Shown: piece after piece, positions 50,444-60,108 of the stretch
Position numbering within the stretch: the stretch's first letter is position 1
How the letters are laid out: every line of letters starts with the position of its first letter
Assembly: GCA_963205295.1 (NCBI GenBank)
Contig: CAUJIY010000165.1
Location: 17,820 to 81,819, forward strand
Source: Pseudomonadota bacterium
GTDB lineage: Bacteria; Pseudomonadota; Gammaproteobacteria; Steroidobacterales; GCA-2729495
Direction of reading: 5' to 3'
DNA: 64,000 nt
Position numbers and translations under genes: made by a program
Notes under the pieces: model-generated
Database searches by the model: none
What the model saw: the letters and a program-made list of their open reading frames with translations, nothing else
What the model was told of the DNA's origin: nothing

Positions 50444-51495
50444 TGCGGCAGCCACCGGCGGGCGTGCGACGGCAGCGCGGCATCGCGGTGCTTACCGCCA
50501 TGCTGGTGGTCACGATTGCCACCGTGCTCGCCATCGAGATCGCCTGGGATACGGCACTCGACCTGCGCCGTACCGAGTCGCTGTTCGCGCGCGACCAGGC
50601 CCAGCTCTATGGTCTCGGCGCGGAGGCCTATGCAGCCACACTCCTCGAGGATGCCCTCTTCAACCAGAGTGGCAACACGGCCATCTACTCGCGCACGGAC
50701 GACGCCACGGCCTGCGGCGGCTTCGCGTTCACGCTCGACGAGGGCGGCATGACCGGCGGGGTCTGCGACCTGCAGGCCCGCTTCAACCTCAACAACCTCG
50801 TCACCGCCGACGGCGAGCGTGACCCACTGGTCATGCAGCAGTTTCGCCGCCTGCTCGCGGCGGTGAGCACCGTCGACGAGACGCTCGACATCGATGCGGT
50901 CACCGCCGACACGATCGTGGAGTCGGCTGCCGACTGGATCGATCCGGACACGAGCGCCGATTTCAATGGTGCCGAGGACGATACCTACACCTCCGGGCAG
51001 CCGCCCTATCGTGCCGCCAATTTCTGGTTCACCTCGGTCTCGGAGCTGCGCGCCGTGCGCGGGGTGAGCGACGAGATCTTCCTCGCCCTCGCCCCGTACC
51101 TGGCCGCCCTGCCGGTGACCGGCGGGCAGCCGACCCGGATCAACGTCAACACGGCCGCCGTGCCGGTGCTGATGTCGCTCGGTGAAAACATCACGGCGCA
51201 GAATGCACAGCTGTGGGTCGACGACAGCGCCGATGAACCCTTCGAGGATGAGACGCCGTTCGCGGGGTTCGTCGATCCCGGCATGTTCCCATACCTCGCC
51301 TACAGCAGCGCTTACTTCGAACTGAAGGGCTTCGTGTCTATTGGCGCCACCCGGCTGGGTCTGTACAGTCTGCTCGAAAGCAACGGGCAGGCGGTCGTCA
51401 CGCGGCTGCGCCAGTTCGACGTCGTGGACGTCGTGGTGAGCGCGCAGAGCGTGGAGCCTGCCGAGGACGCGGAGTCGACGAGCGACGATGAGTGA
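50443..51495 (+). CDS. gspK: Type II secretion minor pseudopilin GspK
   Basis: The large minor pseudopilin, 350 residues, that caps the pseudopilus. The leader ends RQRG/IAVLTAMLVV (Gly13-Ile14). As is usual for GspK, the residue at +5 is not Glu (Thr18). ARFNLNNLV, ADWIDPD, TSVSELRAVRGVSDEIFLALAPYLAAL and INVNTAAVPVLMSL follow. The C-terminus is acidic. It overlaps gspL by 8 bases. Confidence 0.94.
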   Translation: MRQPPAGVRRQRGIAVLTAMLVVTIATVLAIEIAWDTALDLRRTESLFARDQAQLYGLGAEAYAATLLEDALFNQSGNTAIYSRTDDATACGGFAFTLDEGGMTGGVCDLQARFNLNNLVTADGERDPLVMQQFRRLLAAVSTVDETLDIDAVTADTIVESAADWIDPDTSADFNGAEDDTYTSGQPPYRAANFWFTSVSELRAVRGVSDEIFLALAPYLAALPVTGGQPTRINVNTAAVPVLMSLGENITAQNAQLWVDDSADEPFEDETPFAGFVDPGMFPYLAYSSAYFELKGFVSIGATRLGLYSLLESNGQAVVTRLRQFDVVDVVVSAQSVEPAEDAESTSDDE

Positions 51496-52744
51496 GAGCC
51501 TGGTCATCCGCCTGGATCCGGCGCCGTGTGACACGGCCACCTGGGTCGCCGTCGACGCCACCGGCGCACTGCTCGACCAGCCGGCGGCGGGACCGCTCGC
51601 CGCGGCATCGCCCGCCGCGGCCGGGCGTCAGGTCATCGCGCTCCTGCCGGCGCTCGAGGTCCTGCGCACCAGCGCCGACGTGCCGCTGAAGGCCGGCAGC
51701 CGGCTCCTGCAGGCCCTGCCCTTCGCCCTGGAGGAGCAGCTCGCCGCCGATGTCGACGAACTGCATTTCGCGGCGGGCAGCCGCGACGAACACGGCCGGG
51801 TCCCGGTCGCCGTGGTGCGTCGTGACGCCATGGCCGCATGGACGCAGCGCCTGGGCGAAGCCGGCCTCAAGGCCGCACACGCGTACTGCGAAAGCGACGC
51901 GGTCGGCGCCATGCCGAATACCGCCACCCTGCTGATCCAGGCCGACGGCGCCGTGCTCACCGCCGCAGACGGCAGCGCCACAGCGCTCGACTGCGACAAC
52001 CTGGATGCCGTGCTCGAACTCTGGGTGAGCCAGCAACTCGCCGGTGCCGATGCCAGTATGCCGCTTCACCTCGTGGTGTACGGTACGCCGGCGGTGCTGG
52101 CTCCGTTCGCGCCGACCTGGGAGCGGTTGCAGGTGCGGCTGGCCTCGCTGGATGTCCGCGGCCTGGCCGAGGGTGCCCTGCCCCGGCTGGCGGCCCGGAT
52201 CGTGACCAGTCCGGGAATCGACCTGCTGCAGGGCGAGTTTGCGCGGCGGGCGGGACTCGCCAGCTACTGGCCTGCCTGGCGGCTCTGCGCCGCGCTCGCC
52301 GCCGCCCTCGCCCTGCTCGCCCTCGGCGTGCAGCTGCTCGAGACCAGCCGGCTCGGGCGCGAGGCGGCCCGGCTCGACAGCACCATCGACCAGGCCTTCC
52401 ACTACGTCTTCCCCGATGCCGGGCCGGTCGCTGACGCGCGTACCGAGCTCTCGGCCCGGCTGCAGCAACTCGGCCAGCAGGGTGCAGGCGGACCGCGCGA
52501 GTTTCTCGACGTCCTGCGCGTCGTCGGTCAGACCGTGAAGGCCGAGAACCAGGCGCGGATCGAAGGCCTGAGCTACCGCCCCGGCACGCTCGAACTGCGC
52601 CTGCGCGCGCCGAACGTCGAGGCGCTCGACCGCATCCAGCAGGGCGTCACGCAGTCCGGCGGCGTGCGTGCCCAGATCCAGTCGGCCAACTCCGTCGGCG
52701 ACCAGGTGGTCGGCCGCCTGCAGATCACCCGCGCCGGAGGTTGA
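51488..52744 (+). CDS. gspL: Type II secretion assembly protein GspL
   Basis: A 418-residue inner-membrane protein. A cytoplasmic actin-like domain (about 1-250; LLQALPFALEEQLAADVDELHFA is typical) contacts GspE. One membrane helix follows (about 262-280), then a periplasmic ferredoxin-like domain (about 320-418). GspE itself is not encoded in this window. It overlaps the end of gspK and is followed by gspM after one base. Confidence 0.92.
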   Translation: MSESLVIRLDPAPCDTATWVAVDATGALLDQPAAGPLAAASPAAAGRQVIALLPALEVLRTSADVPLKAGSRLLQALPFALEEQLAADVDELHFAAGSRDEHGRVPVAVVRRDAMAAWTQRLGEAGLKAAHAYCESDAVGAMPNTATLLIQADGAVLTAADGSATALDCDNLDAVLELWVSQQLAGADASMPLHLVVYGTPAVLAPFAPTWERLQVRLASLDVRGLAEGALPRLAARIVTSPGIDLLQGEFARRAGLASYWPAWRLCAALAAALALLALGVQLLETSRLGREAARLDSTIDQAFHYVFPDAGPVADARTELSARLQQLGQQGAGGPREFLDVLRVVGQTVKAENQARIEGLSYRPGTLELRLRAPNVEALDRIQQGVTQSGGVRAQIQSANSVGDQVVGRLQITRAGG

Positions 52745-52745
52745 T

Positions 52746-53249
52746 GTGCCCGATATCCGGCAATGGTTCACCGGACTGGCACCGCGCGAGCGGCTGCTCG
52801 TCGCCAGCGCCGCATCGCTCACGCTGGTCGCGGTGGTGGTCATCGGCGTCCTGCGGCCGCTCGCGGCGAGCCGCGCAGCCGCGCAGGCGGGACTCGAGGA
52901 GAAACGTGCCGTGCTGGCCGACATCGAACGCGTCGCCGCACGCTTCGGACCGAATGCCGGCGCGCGCGCTGCGCCTGTCCAGGCCAGCGGCGAGTCACTG
53001 GTGGTCATGGTCGATCGCACCACGCGCGCCGGCGGCCTCGGCGCTTACCTGAAGCGCAACGAGCCGGACGGCGACAGCTCGATCCGGCTGCGCTTCGAGA
53101 ACGCACCCTTCGACGAAATGGTGCGCTGGCTTGCCGGCCTGCAGGCCACCCAGGGGATCGGTGTCATCGCCGCGAGTATCGATCCCGGCCAGGATGTCGG
53201 CCGGGTCAACGCCAACCTGCAGCTCTCCCGCGGGCCGGCGCCGCACTGA
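52746..53249 (+). CDS. gspM: Type II secretion protein GspM
   Basis: A 167-residue inner-membrane protein with an N-terminal cytoplasmic start (WFTGLAPRERLLV), a single membrane helix (about 20-38), and a periplasmic ferredoxin-like domain ending FENAPFDEMVRWLAGLQATQGIGV, typical of GspM. GTG 52746 is one base after the gspL stop. GspM partners GspL. Confidence 0.9.
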   Translation: MPDIRQWFTGLAPRERLLVASAASLTLVAVVVIGVLRPLAASRAAAQAGLEEKRAVLADIERVAARFGPNAGARAAPVQASGESLVVMVDRTTRAGGLGAYLKRNEPDGDSSIRLRFENAPFDEMVRWLAGLQATQGIGVIAASIDPGQDVGRVNANLQLSRGPAPH

Positions 53250-53251
53250 CC

Positions 53252-54019
53252 GTGACCCGTCCCCGCCTGCTCGTCGTTGCCGGTGCTGCAGCGTTCCTGC
53301 TCGCGGTTGTCGCCAGGCTGCCGGCGACGGTCGCGCTCGCCTGGCTGCCGGATGCGACCTTGCATCCCTCCGGCGTCACCGGCACATGGTGGCGCGGCGG
53401 CTTTGCCGCGGCCGATACCGGTGCGCTGCGCCTCGGGCCGACGAGCTGGCAGCTGTCGCTGCCGGCGCTGTTCCTGGGACGGCTGCAGGGTACTGTCGAG
53501 ACGCAGCTCGGCAGTGGCACGGCGAGCGGCGTGGTTGCGCTCGGTATCGGCGGCACCGTGAGCTGTCGCGACTGTCGCTATGCCGGCCCGGCCGCGAGCC
53601 TGCGCAGCCTGCTCCCGGCGCTCGCCACCGTCGACGGTCGTCTCGAGCTGAGCTTCACCGATCTGGCCCTGCGTGACCGCTGGCCGGTGCGCGCAACCGG
53701 GACGGCAACCGTCACGGGCGTGGCGCTCGCCGTGCCGGGCGCGCCGCTCACGCCAGCCACGCCGCGCGGCAACTTCACCGCACGCGTCGCTGCCGATCCG
53801 GTCGGCGACGACGGCATCATCGTCGCCGAGGTCGCCGACGACGGTGGTCCGCTGCAGCTGCAGGCCAGCCTCACGCTCACTCCACCGGGCAGCTTCGAGG
53901 CCAGCGGTCGGGCCCGGACCCGGCCGGAGGCCCCGCCGACGCTGGCGGCAGCACTCGGCATCCTCGGACGTCCCGGGCCCGACGGCGCCATCGAAATCAG
54001 TTTCGCCGGCAGTTTCTGA
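53252..54019 (+). CDS. gspN: Type II secretion protein GspN
   Basis: A 255-residue protein with an N-terminal signal anchor (about 5-22) and a beta-rich periplasmic domain of the GspN/AsmA-like kind: ATLHPSGVTGTWWRGG, LGPTSWQLSLPALFLGRLQG, and LSFTDLALRDRWPVRATG. GspN is found in only some type II systems and its role is unclear. The start is GTG 53252, two bases after gspM. It ends 3 bases before the convergent helicase gene. Confidence 0.85.
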   Translation: MTRPRLLVVAGAAAFLLAVVARLPATVALAWLPDATLHPSGVTGTWWRGGFAAADTGALRLGPTSWQLSLPALFLGRLQGTVETQLGSGTASGVVALGIGGTVSCRDCRYAGPAASLRSLLPALATVDGRLELSFTDLALRDRWPVRATGTATVTGVALAVPGAPLTPATPRGNFTARVAADPVGDDGIIVAEVADDGGPLQLQASLTLTPPGSFEASGRARTRPEAPPTLAAALGILGRPGPDGAIEISFAGSF

Positions 54020-54022
54020 CGG

Positions 54023-57000
54023 TCAGGCTTCCGGCATGATCGTACCGGCCGCATCGATTTCCACGAAAGCACCGATCAGCGGAAACCACAGTGCGGTGCG
54101 CACCGGCTCCGCCTCGCCGAGGGCGGAGACCGCTTCGCGATAGGCCCGCAGCTGGGGCTCGTGGCGCAGTGCCTGCTCGTGCAGGAAGACTGCGCGATCG
54201 CCACCCTCGTGGCTGGTGGTCTTGTAATCGATGATCCAGCGCACGCCGTCGCTGACGAAACTGCGATCGATCACGAGCTGGCGAAAACCGCCGCCAGCCA
54301 CCACGGTCAGCGCCCATTCGCTGCGCGCATCACGGTGCGTGTCCGACAGCAGCCACCGGCCGCGGGCCGTCCCGACCGCACCAGCGAGCGCCGCGGCCAC
54401 CCGCGCGGTAGCCTGCCCGAGGTCGCCCGGTGCCGTACCGAGCTGTCGCAACCGCCGGCGCAACTCCGGCTCCAGCAGCACGACTGCTGCGGGCTGCGGC
54501 AGTTCGGCGCCCGGCAGGGCGAATCGCTGCAGCCATTCGTGCACCACGACACCTGCCTGTCGCGCCCAGGGGCTGACCCACTCGTAGATCAGGGGCCCGT
54601 CACCAGCCACCGGCCCCGCGCCCGGTACCGGTGCTGCCAGCGCGGGCGCAGCCCAGTCGGGCGGCAGGCGCCGGATCAGCGGCTGCACCCAGACGTCCTG
54701 GTCTGGCGCGCCGTCGGCCACCGGATCCATCGTTGCCGCAGCCGCATGCGCCGCGGGCCCGAGCAGCGGCCAGAGATGACCGAGCAGCGAGCCGGCCGGC
54801 GGGCGACGCGCGCTGATACCCTCTCCCTCTGCCGCCGCATGGGGCACGAGTGTCGCGACCAGGTGCAGGGCCTGGCGCGCGCGCGTGCACGCCACGTACA
54901 GCAGGCGTGCCGCCTCGAACCGCTCCTTCTCGCCTTCCAGATGACCGAGATAGCTGTAGAGCGCATCGGCCGTGCCGTCGCGGGCAGCGATCGGCGCCAG
55001 AACGGGCTCGTGACCGCCGGCGGCATCCGTGAGCTCGTGCCACAACAGCAGCGGCTGCCCGCCCTGACGCGGCCGGCGCGCGAGGCCCGGCACAATCACG
55101 GTCTCGAACTCCAGCCCCTTGGCCTTGTGCACGGTCATGACCTGCACGCCCGACTCCGCCCCGCCGAGCGAGCCCTGTTGCCGCTCCAGCTCCGTCCCGA
55201 GGTCCACCGGGTCGAAGCCACTGCGATCGGCACCGAGGGTCTCGATCAGGTGCAGGCAGAGGCGTGCCGTGTCGAGCTCACCGGCTTCGCGCAGCGTGGC
55301 CGGACCGCCGAGCCCAAGCCACGCGGCCTCCACCAGCTCGCGCAGCCCGATGCGCCCGCGCAGCGGTGCGACCCGGTCGACGACGCCGAGCAGCCTTGCG
55401 CCGATCGCCTGGCCTGCCGACGACAGGTGTCCGGCCGACAGCCCGAGACGCAGCAGCTCGGGTACCGCTCGCGCGTGGTCCGCCTCGAGCAGCAGTGCGA
55501 GATCGGCCAGCGACAGCCCGCACAGCGGGCTGCGCAGCACGCCGACCCAGGCCAGACGATCGGCGGGATCGAGCAGCGCGCGGGTCAGCGCCAGCAGGTC
55601 CAGCGCGACATCGCTGCGGTCCATGTGCTCCATGTCCGGGGCCACGAAGGGCACGCCTGCGGCGCGCAGCGCTGCGATCAGTGGCGCGACGTGGCTGCGC
55701 GTGCGCACCAGGATGCAGGTCCCGGCATGCCCATGGCGCCGGCCCGCATCCTGCACGAGTTCGAGCACCTGGGCCGCCTCGAGCGCCGGCTCGCCAGCCC
55801 GCAGCCAGTGGCAGGTCACCCCGCCGGCGGCGTCGGCGGCGCGTACCGCACGGCTCGGGCACCAGGCGACGGCGCCCGACACCGGGTCGTCCTGTGCCGG
55901 CAGCAGCGTGGCGAAGGCCTGGTTGTTCCACTCGACCACGGCCGGCAGCGAGCGGAAGTTGGCCGTCAGCTGCAGGAACTCGGGGTGCAGCGGCCCAAGC
56001 CCGTCATCGCGTACCCGCAGGAACAGCGACACCTCGGCCTGACGAAAACGGTAGATCGATTGCATCGGGTCGCCGACGAGGAACAGGCTGCGGCCATCGC
56101 CCGGCAGCCAGCCGGCCACCAGCTGCCGCAACAGGTCGAACTGCGCGAGCGAGGTATCCTGGAACTCGTCGACGAGGATGTGGCGGATGCGCTGATCGAG
56201 CGCCAGGTGCAGTTCCGTCGGCTGATCTTCGGTACCGAGGGCCTCCAGCGCCGCGGCCGCGATCTCGGGAAAATCCACCTGCCCGGCGGCTGCGAACACG
56301 AGGCGCAACTCGGCTGCCGCGAGGCGCAGGACCGCAAGCAGTTCCCCGAGCAGGGTCCACTGCGCATCGCTGTAGCGGGCGCCGGGCAACAAGCGGACGG
56401 TCAGCAGCGCATCGCGCAAGGCGGTGTCGCCGGCGCGTGCGGTGAGGAACTCCACCATGCGCTGTTTCTCCGCCGTGCCCGGCGGGAACCCCTCGGTCAC
56501 CGTCAGCCGCTTGCGCCAGGTGCCTTGCGGCCCGCTCATCAGCAGCAGGTTGGCCAGTGCCTGCCAGGCCGGCAGCTCCGCGGAGACGGGTGACGGCAGG
56601 CACTTCCTGCCGGCCCAGGTCCTGGCGAGTGCGATCTGCGGCGAGTCTGCCGGCACCTGCCCCGCCGCGAAGTCGAGCAAGGTAACGAGCTCGTGGCCCA
56701 CGTCGCCACCCAACTGCGCCGCCACGGTCTCCAGGCCGTGTGCGGTGAGCGCGGCCAGGGCGGCTTCGCGCCTGTCGCGGTCGCTGTCATCGACGGCCAG
56801 GTGCCGCAGCCACTGGTCGCGCCGCGGCAGCATGGCCACCAGCAGGCGCTCGAAGCGCGCCGCGTCGTAGTCGAGGTGCGCGAGCAACGCGGCCACCGGC
56901 CCGGCGTACTCGTCGTCGCCCGCGATCAGGGCGAGCGTGGCGCGTGCCGCTTCCCGATACAGCCGTTCCGGCGCCTCGGCCACGGTCGGCGCCACGGCTG

Positions 57001-57418
57001 CCGCGGCGCCCAGCGGCGCGCGCGCGGCGATCCAGGCGTTCAGCGAATCGATGGTGCCGATGCCGAGGCGGGCCGGATGACGCTGCAGCTGCCAGAGCGC
57101 ACGGCGCGGATCGGCGAGTACGTCACGCGCGAGTTCGTACGAGATCCGCAGATGCGGCGCCTCCGGCACCTCGCCGCCCGCCGCCTGGCGCAGTGCCGCG
57201 ACGACGCGATTGCGCATCTCGCCGGCGGCCTTGCGCGTGAAAGTCACGGCGAGCACCTGCTCGGGTTCGTCCACGCAGGCGAGCAGGCGCAGGAATCGCT
57301 GGATCAGGAGTTCCGTCTTGCCGGATCCGGCTGGCGCCTGGACGATAAACGAGCGCGCCGGGTCGAGCGCCCGCGTGCGCGCCGCATGGTCCGGGAGCAT
57401 CGCCGGCGGGCTGCTCAT
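54023..57418 (-). CDS. UvrD-type helicase/exonuclease, AddA-like
   Basis: An 1131-residue ATP-dependent helicase-nuclease for double-strand break processing. Walker A APAGSGKTE (28-36), motif Ia LAVTFTRKAAGEMRNRV, motif II HILVDEFQDTSLAQF, FLVGDPMQSIYRFRQAEV, and VMTVHKAKGLEFETVIVPGLARRP are superfamily 1 motifs. The C-terminal PD-(D/E)XK nuclease has VIDRSFVSDGVRWIIDYKTTSHEGG. It is preceded by and overlaps (4 bases) an AddB-like partner. This pair probably replaces RecBCD, though no recBCD search is possible here. Confidence 0.9.
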   Translation of the reverse strand: MSSPPAMLPDHAARTRALDPARSFIVQAPAGSGKTELLIQRFLRLLACVDEPEQVLAVTFTRKAAGEMRNRVVAALRQAAGGEVPEAPHLRISYELARDVLADPRRALWQLQRHPARLGIGTIDSLNAWIAARAPLGAAAAVAPTVAEAPERLYREAARATLALIAGDDEYAGPVAALLAHLDYDAARFERLLVAMLPRRDQWLRHLAVDDSDRDRREAALAALTAHGLETVAAQLGGDVGHELVTLLDFAAGQVPADSPQIALARTWAGRKCLPSPVSAELPAWQALANLLLMSGPQGTWRKRLTVTEGFPPGTAEKQRMVEFLTARAGDTALRDALLTVRLLPGARYSDAQWTLLGELLAVLRLAAAELRLVFAAAGQVDFPEIAAAALEALGTEDQPTELHLALDQRIRHILVDEFQDTSLAQFDLLRQLVAGWLPGDGRSLFLVGDPMQSIYRFRQAEVSLFLRVRDDGLGPLHPEFLQLTANFRSLPAVVEWNNQAFATLLPAQDDPVSGAVAWCPSRAVRAADAAGGVTCHWLRAGEPALEAAQVLELVQDAGRRHGHAGTCILVRTRSHVAPLIAALRAAGVPFVAPDMEHMDRSDVALDLLALTRALLDPADRLAWVGVLRSPLCGLSLADLALLLEADHARAVPELLRLGLSAGHLSSAGQAIGARLLGVVDRVAPLRGRIGLRELVEAAWLGLGGPATLREAGELDTARLCLHLIETLGADRSGFDPVDLGTELERQQGSLGGAESGVQVMTVHKAKGLEFETVIVPGLARRPRQGGQPLLLWHELTDAAGGHEPVLAPIAARDGTADALYSYLGHLEGEKERFEAARLLYVACTRARQALHLVATLVPHAAAEGEGISARRPPAGSLLGHLWPLLGPAAHAAAATMDPVADGAPDQDVWVQPLIRRLPPDWAAPALAAPVPGAGPVAGDGPLIYEWVSPWARQAGVVVHEWLQRFALPGAELPQPAAVVLLEPELRRRLRQLGTAPGDLGQATARVAAALAGAVGTARGRWLLSDTHRDARSEWALTVVAGGGFRQLVIDRSFVSDGVRWIIDYKTTSHEGGDRAVFLHEQALRHEPQLRAYREAVSALGEAEPVRTALWFPLIGAFVEIDAAGTIMPEA

Positions 57419-60090
57419 AGCGCATCCTCCTCGGCCTCATCGCCATCGAGTGCATCGGTGCGCAGCGCCAGCGCCCACTGGCCGCCGGTATCCTGCAGTC
57501 GCCAGCGATCGACGGCGAACGAGCCGGCGAGAAACTCCGCGGCGATCCGCTCCAGCGCCGTCCACCAGGACGTACGCAGGGCGGACCAGTCGGCGGTCTC
57601 ACGGTGCGTCCACTTGGTCGGCGCTCGCATCCCGGCGATGCCCCATTCCCCATCGCCGACGCCCGCCCACTCGGGTGATCCGGTGCCGAGGCGCACGAAC
57701 GCCATCCCGCTCGCGCCGGTCGCCGTCACATACAGCGGCAGTTGCGGTGCGCGCGGTCGTGGCCCGCAGGTTGCGGTGGCCGGTGGAAACTCGCGCGCCG
57801 TCTTGTAGTCGATGACGAGGTGGCGGCCATCGGCGAGTTCGTCGATGCGATCGGCACGCAGCGTGAGCCCCAGCGCCGTGACCGCGGGCGGCAAGGCGCG
57901 CAGGACCGGCGTGGTCTCGGTGCCGAGCACCCGGAATGGCGGGCGTGAGCGCTCGGCCTCGAGCAGGCCGGCCAGCAGCCTGCGCAGCCGCCCGGCCTCG
58001 AGCCGCGCCAGTGCACGCACCAGCGGATCGCCGAGCGGCAGGTGCTCGCGTAGCGCTGCATCGATCAGTTCGTCGAGCAACGCGCGCTCCGCTGGCAGTC
58101 CGAGGGCGAGCAGTTCTTCCTGGCCCGGGATGCGCACGAACAGCCGGGCGAGCACGGCATGCGTCATGGCGCCGTGCCTGGCCGCATCGATCCCGACCGA
58201 CGGTACTGCCAGCTCGCGCGCTTCCAGCCGGAACTCGAGGAATGCACGCGCGGGACAGCGGGCCTGTCGCTCCAGCAGGCTCGCACCGCCGCGCCAGCGC
58301 CTCCGGGCTGCCACCGGCGGCGGTGGATCGTGCTCCAGCACTTCCCCGGCGCGCGCCGTGAAGAGCGCCTCCGTAGCGCGCGCGCCCGTCCACTGCGCCA
58401 GGCTCGTCTCCCCGACACACGCGACGCCGGCGAGGAGCGGGCTCGGGAGCTGGCGCTCGTCGCCGCACAGCCGCGGCCAGCTCACCACCGCAGCGCCGGC
58501 ACCGCCGAGCAACCAGCGCAGTTCGCGCTCGGAGCGCTCGCGCACAGCCGCGGGGGAGCTTCCCGGCAGCCCCAGGCGCCGCTGCAGGGCGAGGCCGACC
58601 AGCGGCTCCGGGCGTGCCGGCGGCGGCCAGGTTTCGGCCGTGACACCGCCGATCCACAGCCGGTCGAAGCGCTGCCCGAGCGCCTCCAGCACACCGAGGA
58701 CCTGGACCGCGTCCGGAGCGCCGGCCGGCTGAAACAAGCGTTCCTGAGCCAGGCGTCCCAGCAACGCCAGCGCGCGCGCGATTCCCATGGGACCGCACAC
58801 CGCATCGCAGGCCCGCAGGTCGCCCAGCAGATCCTGGACCGCGGCAGCCGCCTGGAACTCGTCGCTCGCGAGCGGCCGCCCTCCTGGCCAGCCGGCCAGC
58901 TGCAGGCTCCGGGCAAAACCTGCCGCCCAGCCGGCCGCTCCCTGCCGTGCCGGCAGCGTCGCCGCAAAGGCAAGCAGCGCGTCGAGCTGCCGCACCCACC
59001 TCGGTGCCGCGGCGCTGCCGCTGGCGGGCAGCAACGAACGCAGCGCGACGCGCCTGCCGATGCGATCGCGCAGCCGCAGCGCGAGCTGCGCCAGTGCCGG
59101 AGCGTCGTCCGCCGTGGCAGCAGCGTAGGGACTGTGCAGCCACTCGATGACTTCGCGGTAGTCGAGCTCACCGCCGAGCGCACGGGCGATGATCAGCGCG
59201 AGGCGACCGAGGCCGCTGTCGCCGAGGCTCCCACCGTAGGACAGGTTGACCGGCGTCGGCGCCTCTGGCTGCAGGCGCCAGTCGGGCGCAAAGACGTCGA
59301 GGAACTCGCGCCGCACTTCGGCGGCACGCCGCGCGAGATCGGGCACCACGACGGCGATCGTCGCCGCCGGATCCTGCTCGCGCTGCCAGCGCGCCCAGCG
59401 GGCCGCGCACTCGAGTTCGTGGCGCTGGTCGCGGCAGGCAACCTGCAGCACCGTCGCGGCGCCGCCGGCCGGCGCCGGTGCGAACTGCGCCGCCACACCA
59501 GCGGCCTCCAGGGCCGCAACCAGCTCGATCTGCAGTGGCACCGGTTGATCGAAACCCGCTAGCAGCACGGGACCCGTGACATGCAGCCGCCCGGTGCGCA
59601 GATCGGCCGCCAGCAGGCCGACGCTGTCACGCCGGTCGACCCAGCCGGATCGCGCGCAGAGCCGCCGATACCCGGCAGCCCACGCCGCGAAGGCACGGGA
59701 GTCCGCGGAGTCGGCGGTGGTGGCGAGCAGCTCAGGACCGATGCGCCAGTCCTGGCACAGCTGCCAGGCGCGCCCGGCCAGCACAGCGGCCGCATCGCAC
59801 TGCCCCGGCAGGGTGTCGCCGCCCGTGGTACGCACGACCTCGCCCCACAGGGCACGCGACTGCACTTCGGTGAGCAGGTCGCGGCCGCCGGCCTCGCCTC
59901 CGGCCACGAAGGATTGCCGCCACAGCCCGCTGAGCCAGTCACCCCAAGGCACGACTGCCGGGGTGGCCCAGCTGCGCCGGCCCTCGGCCTGCTGCGCCCG
60001 GTTGAACGCCAGCGTCAGGCTGCGCGCGAGGCGGTTGTTGGCCGTGACGACGGTGCCGCCGCGCGCGAGTGTCCCTAGCAGCGAATGCAC
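57415..60090 (-). CDS. PD-(D/E)XK nuclease, AddB-like partner of the helicase (probable DNA repair protein)
   Basis: An 891-residue protein with an inactivated helicase-like fold and a C-terminal nuclease domain (LRADRIDELADGRHLVIDYKTAREFPPA; the Asp and DYK are the metal and catalytic residues). It begins VVTANNRLARSLTLAFNRAQ, in place of a Walker A. It lacks the four-cysteine iron-sulfur cluster seen in Bacillus AddB. It matches the group of proteobacterial proteins annotated as probable DNA repair proteins found next to AddA-like helicases. It overlaps the helicase gene by 4 bases and follows alaA by 18 bases. Confidence 0.85.
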   Translation of the reverse strand: MHSLLGTLARGGTVVTANNRLARSLTLAFNRAQQAEGRRSWATPAVVPWGDWLSGLWRQSFVAGGEAGGRDLLTEVQSRALWGEVVRTTGGDTLPGQCDAAAVLAGRAWQLCQDWRIGPELLATTADSADSRAFAAWAAGYRRLCARSGWVDRRDSVGLLAADLRTGRLHVTGPVLLAGFDQPVPLQIELVAALEAAGVAAQFAPAPAGGAATVLQVACRDQRHELECAARWARWQREQDPAATIAVVVPDLARRAAEVRREFLDVFAPDWRLQPEAPTPVNLSYGGSLGDSGLGRLALIIARALGGELDYREVIEWLHSPYAAATADDAPALAQLALRLRDRIGRRVALRSLLPASGSAAAPRWVRQLDALLAFAATLPARQGAAGWAAGFARSLQLAGWPGGRPLASDEFQAAAAVQDLLGDLRACDAVCGPMGIARALALLGRLAQERLFQPAGAPDAVQVLGVLEALGQRFDRLWIGGVTAETWPPPARPEPLVGLALQRRLGLPGSSPAAVRERSERELRWLLGGAGAAVVSWPRLCGDERQLPSPLLAGVACVGETSLAQWTGARATEALFTARAGEVLEHDPPPPVAARRRWRGGASLLERQARCPARAFLEFRLEARELAVPSVGIDAARHGAMTHAVLARLFVRIPGQEELLALGLPAERALLDELIDAALREHLPLGDPLVRALARLEAGRLRRLLAGLLEAERSRPPFRVLGTETTPVLRALPPAVTALGLTLRADRIDELADGRHLVIDYKTAREFPPATATCGPRPRAPQLPLYVTATGASGMAFVRLGTGSPEWAGVGDGEWGIAGMRAPTKWTHRETADWSALRTSWWTALERIAAEFLAGSFAVDRWRLQDTGGQWALALRTDALDGDEAEEDAL

Positions 60091-60108
60091 ACGCGCCTCC
60101 GCACGCCG

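Noticed and set aside
57599..59143. A 514-codon minus-strand open frame inside the AddB-like gene
   Set aside because: It is a different frame of the same strand with Arg/Ala/Gly-rich low-complexity translation. The AddB-like frame contains the recognisable nuclease motif.
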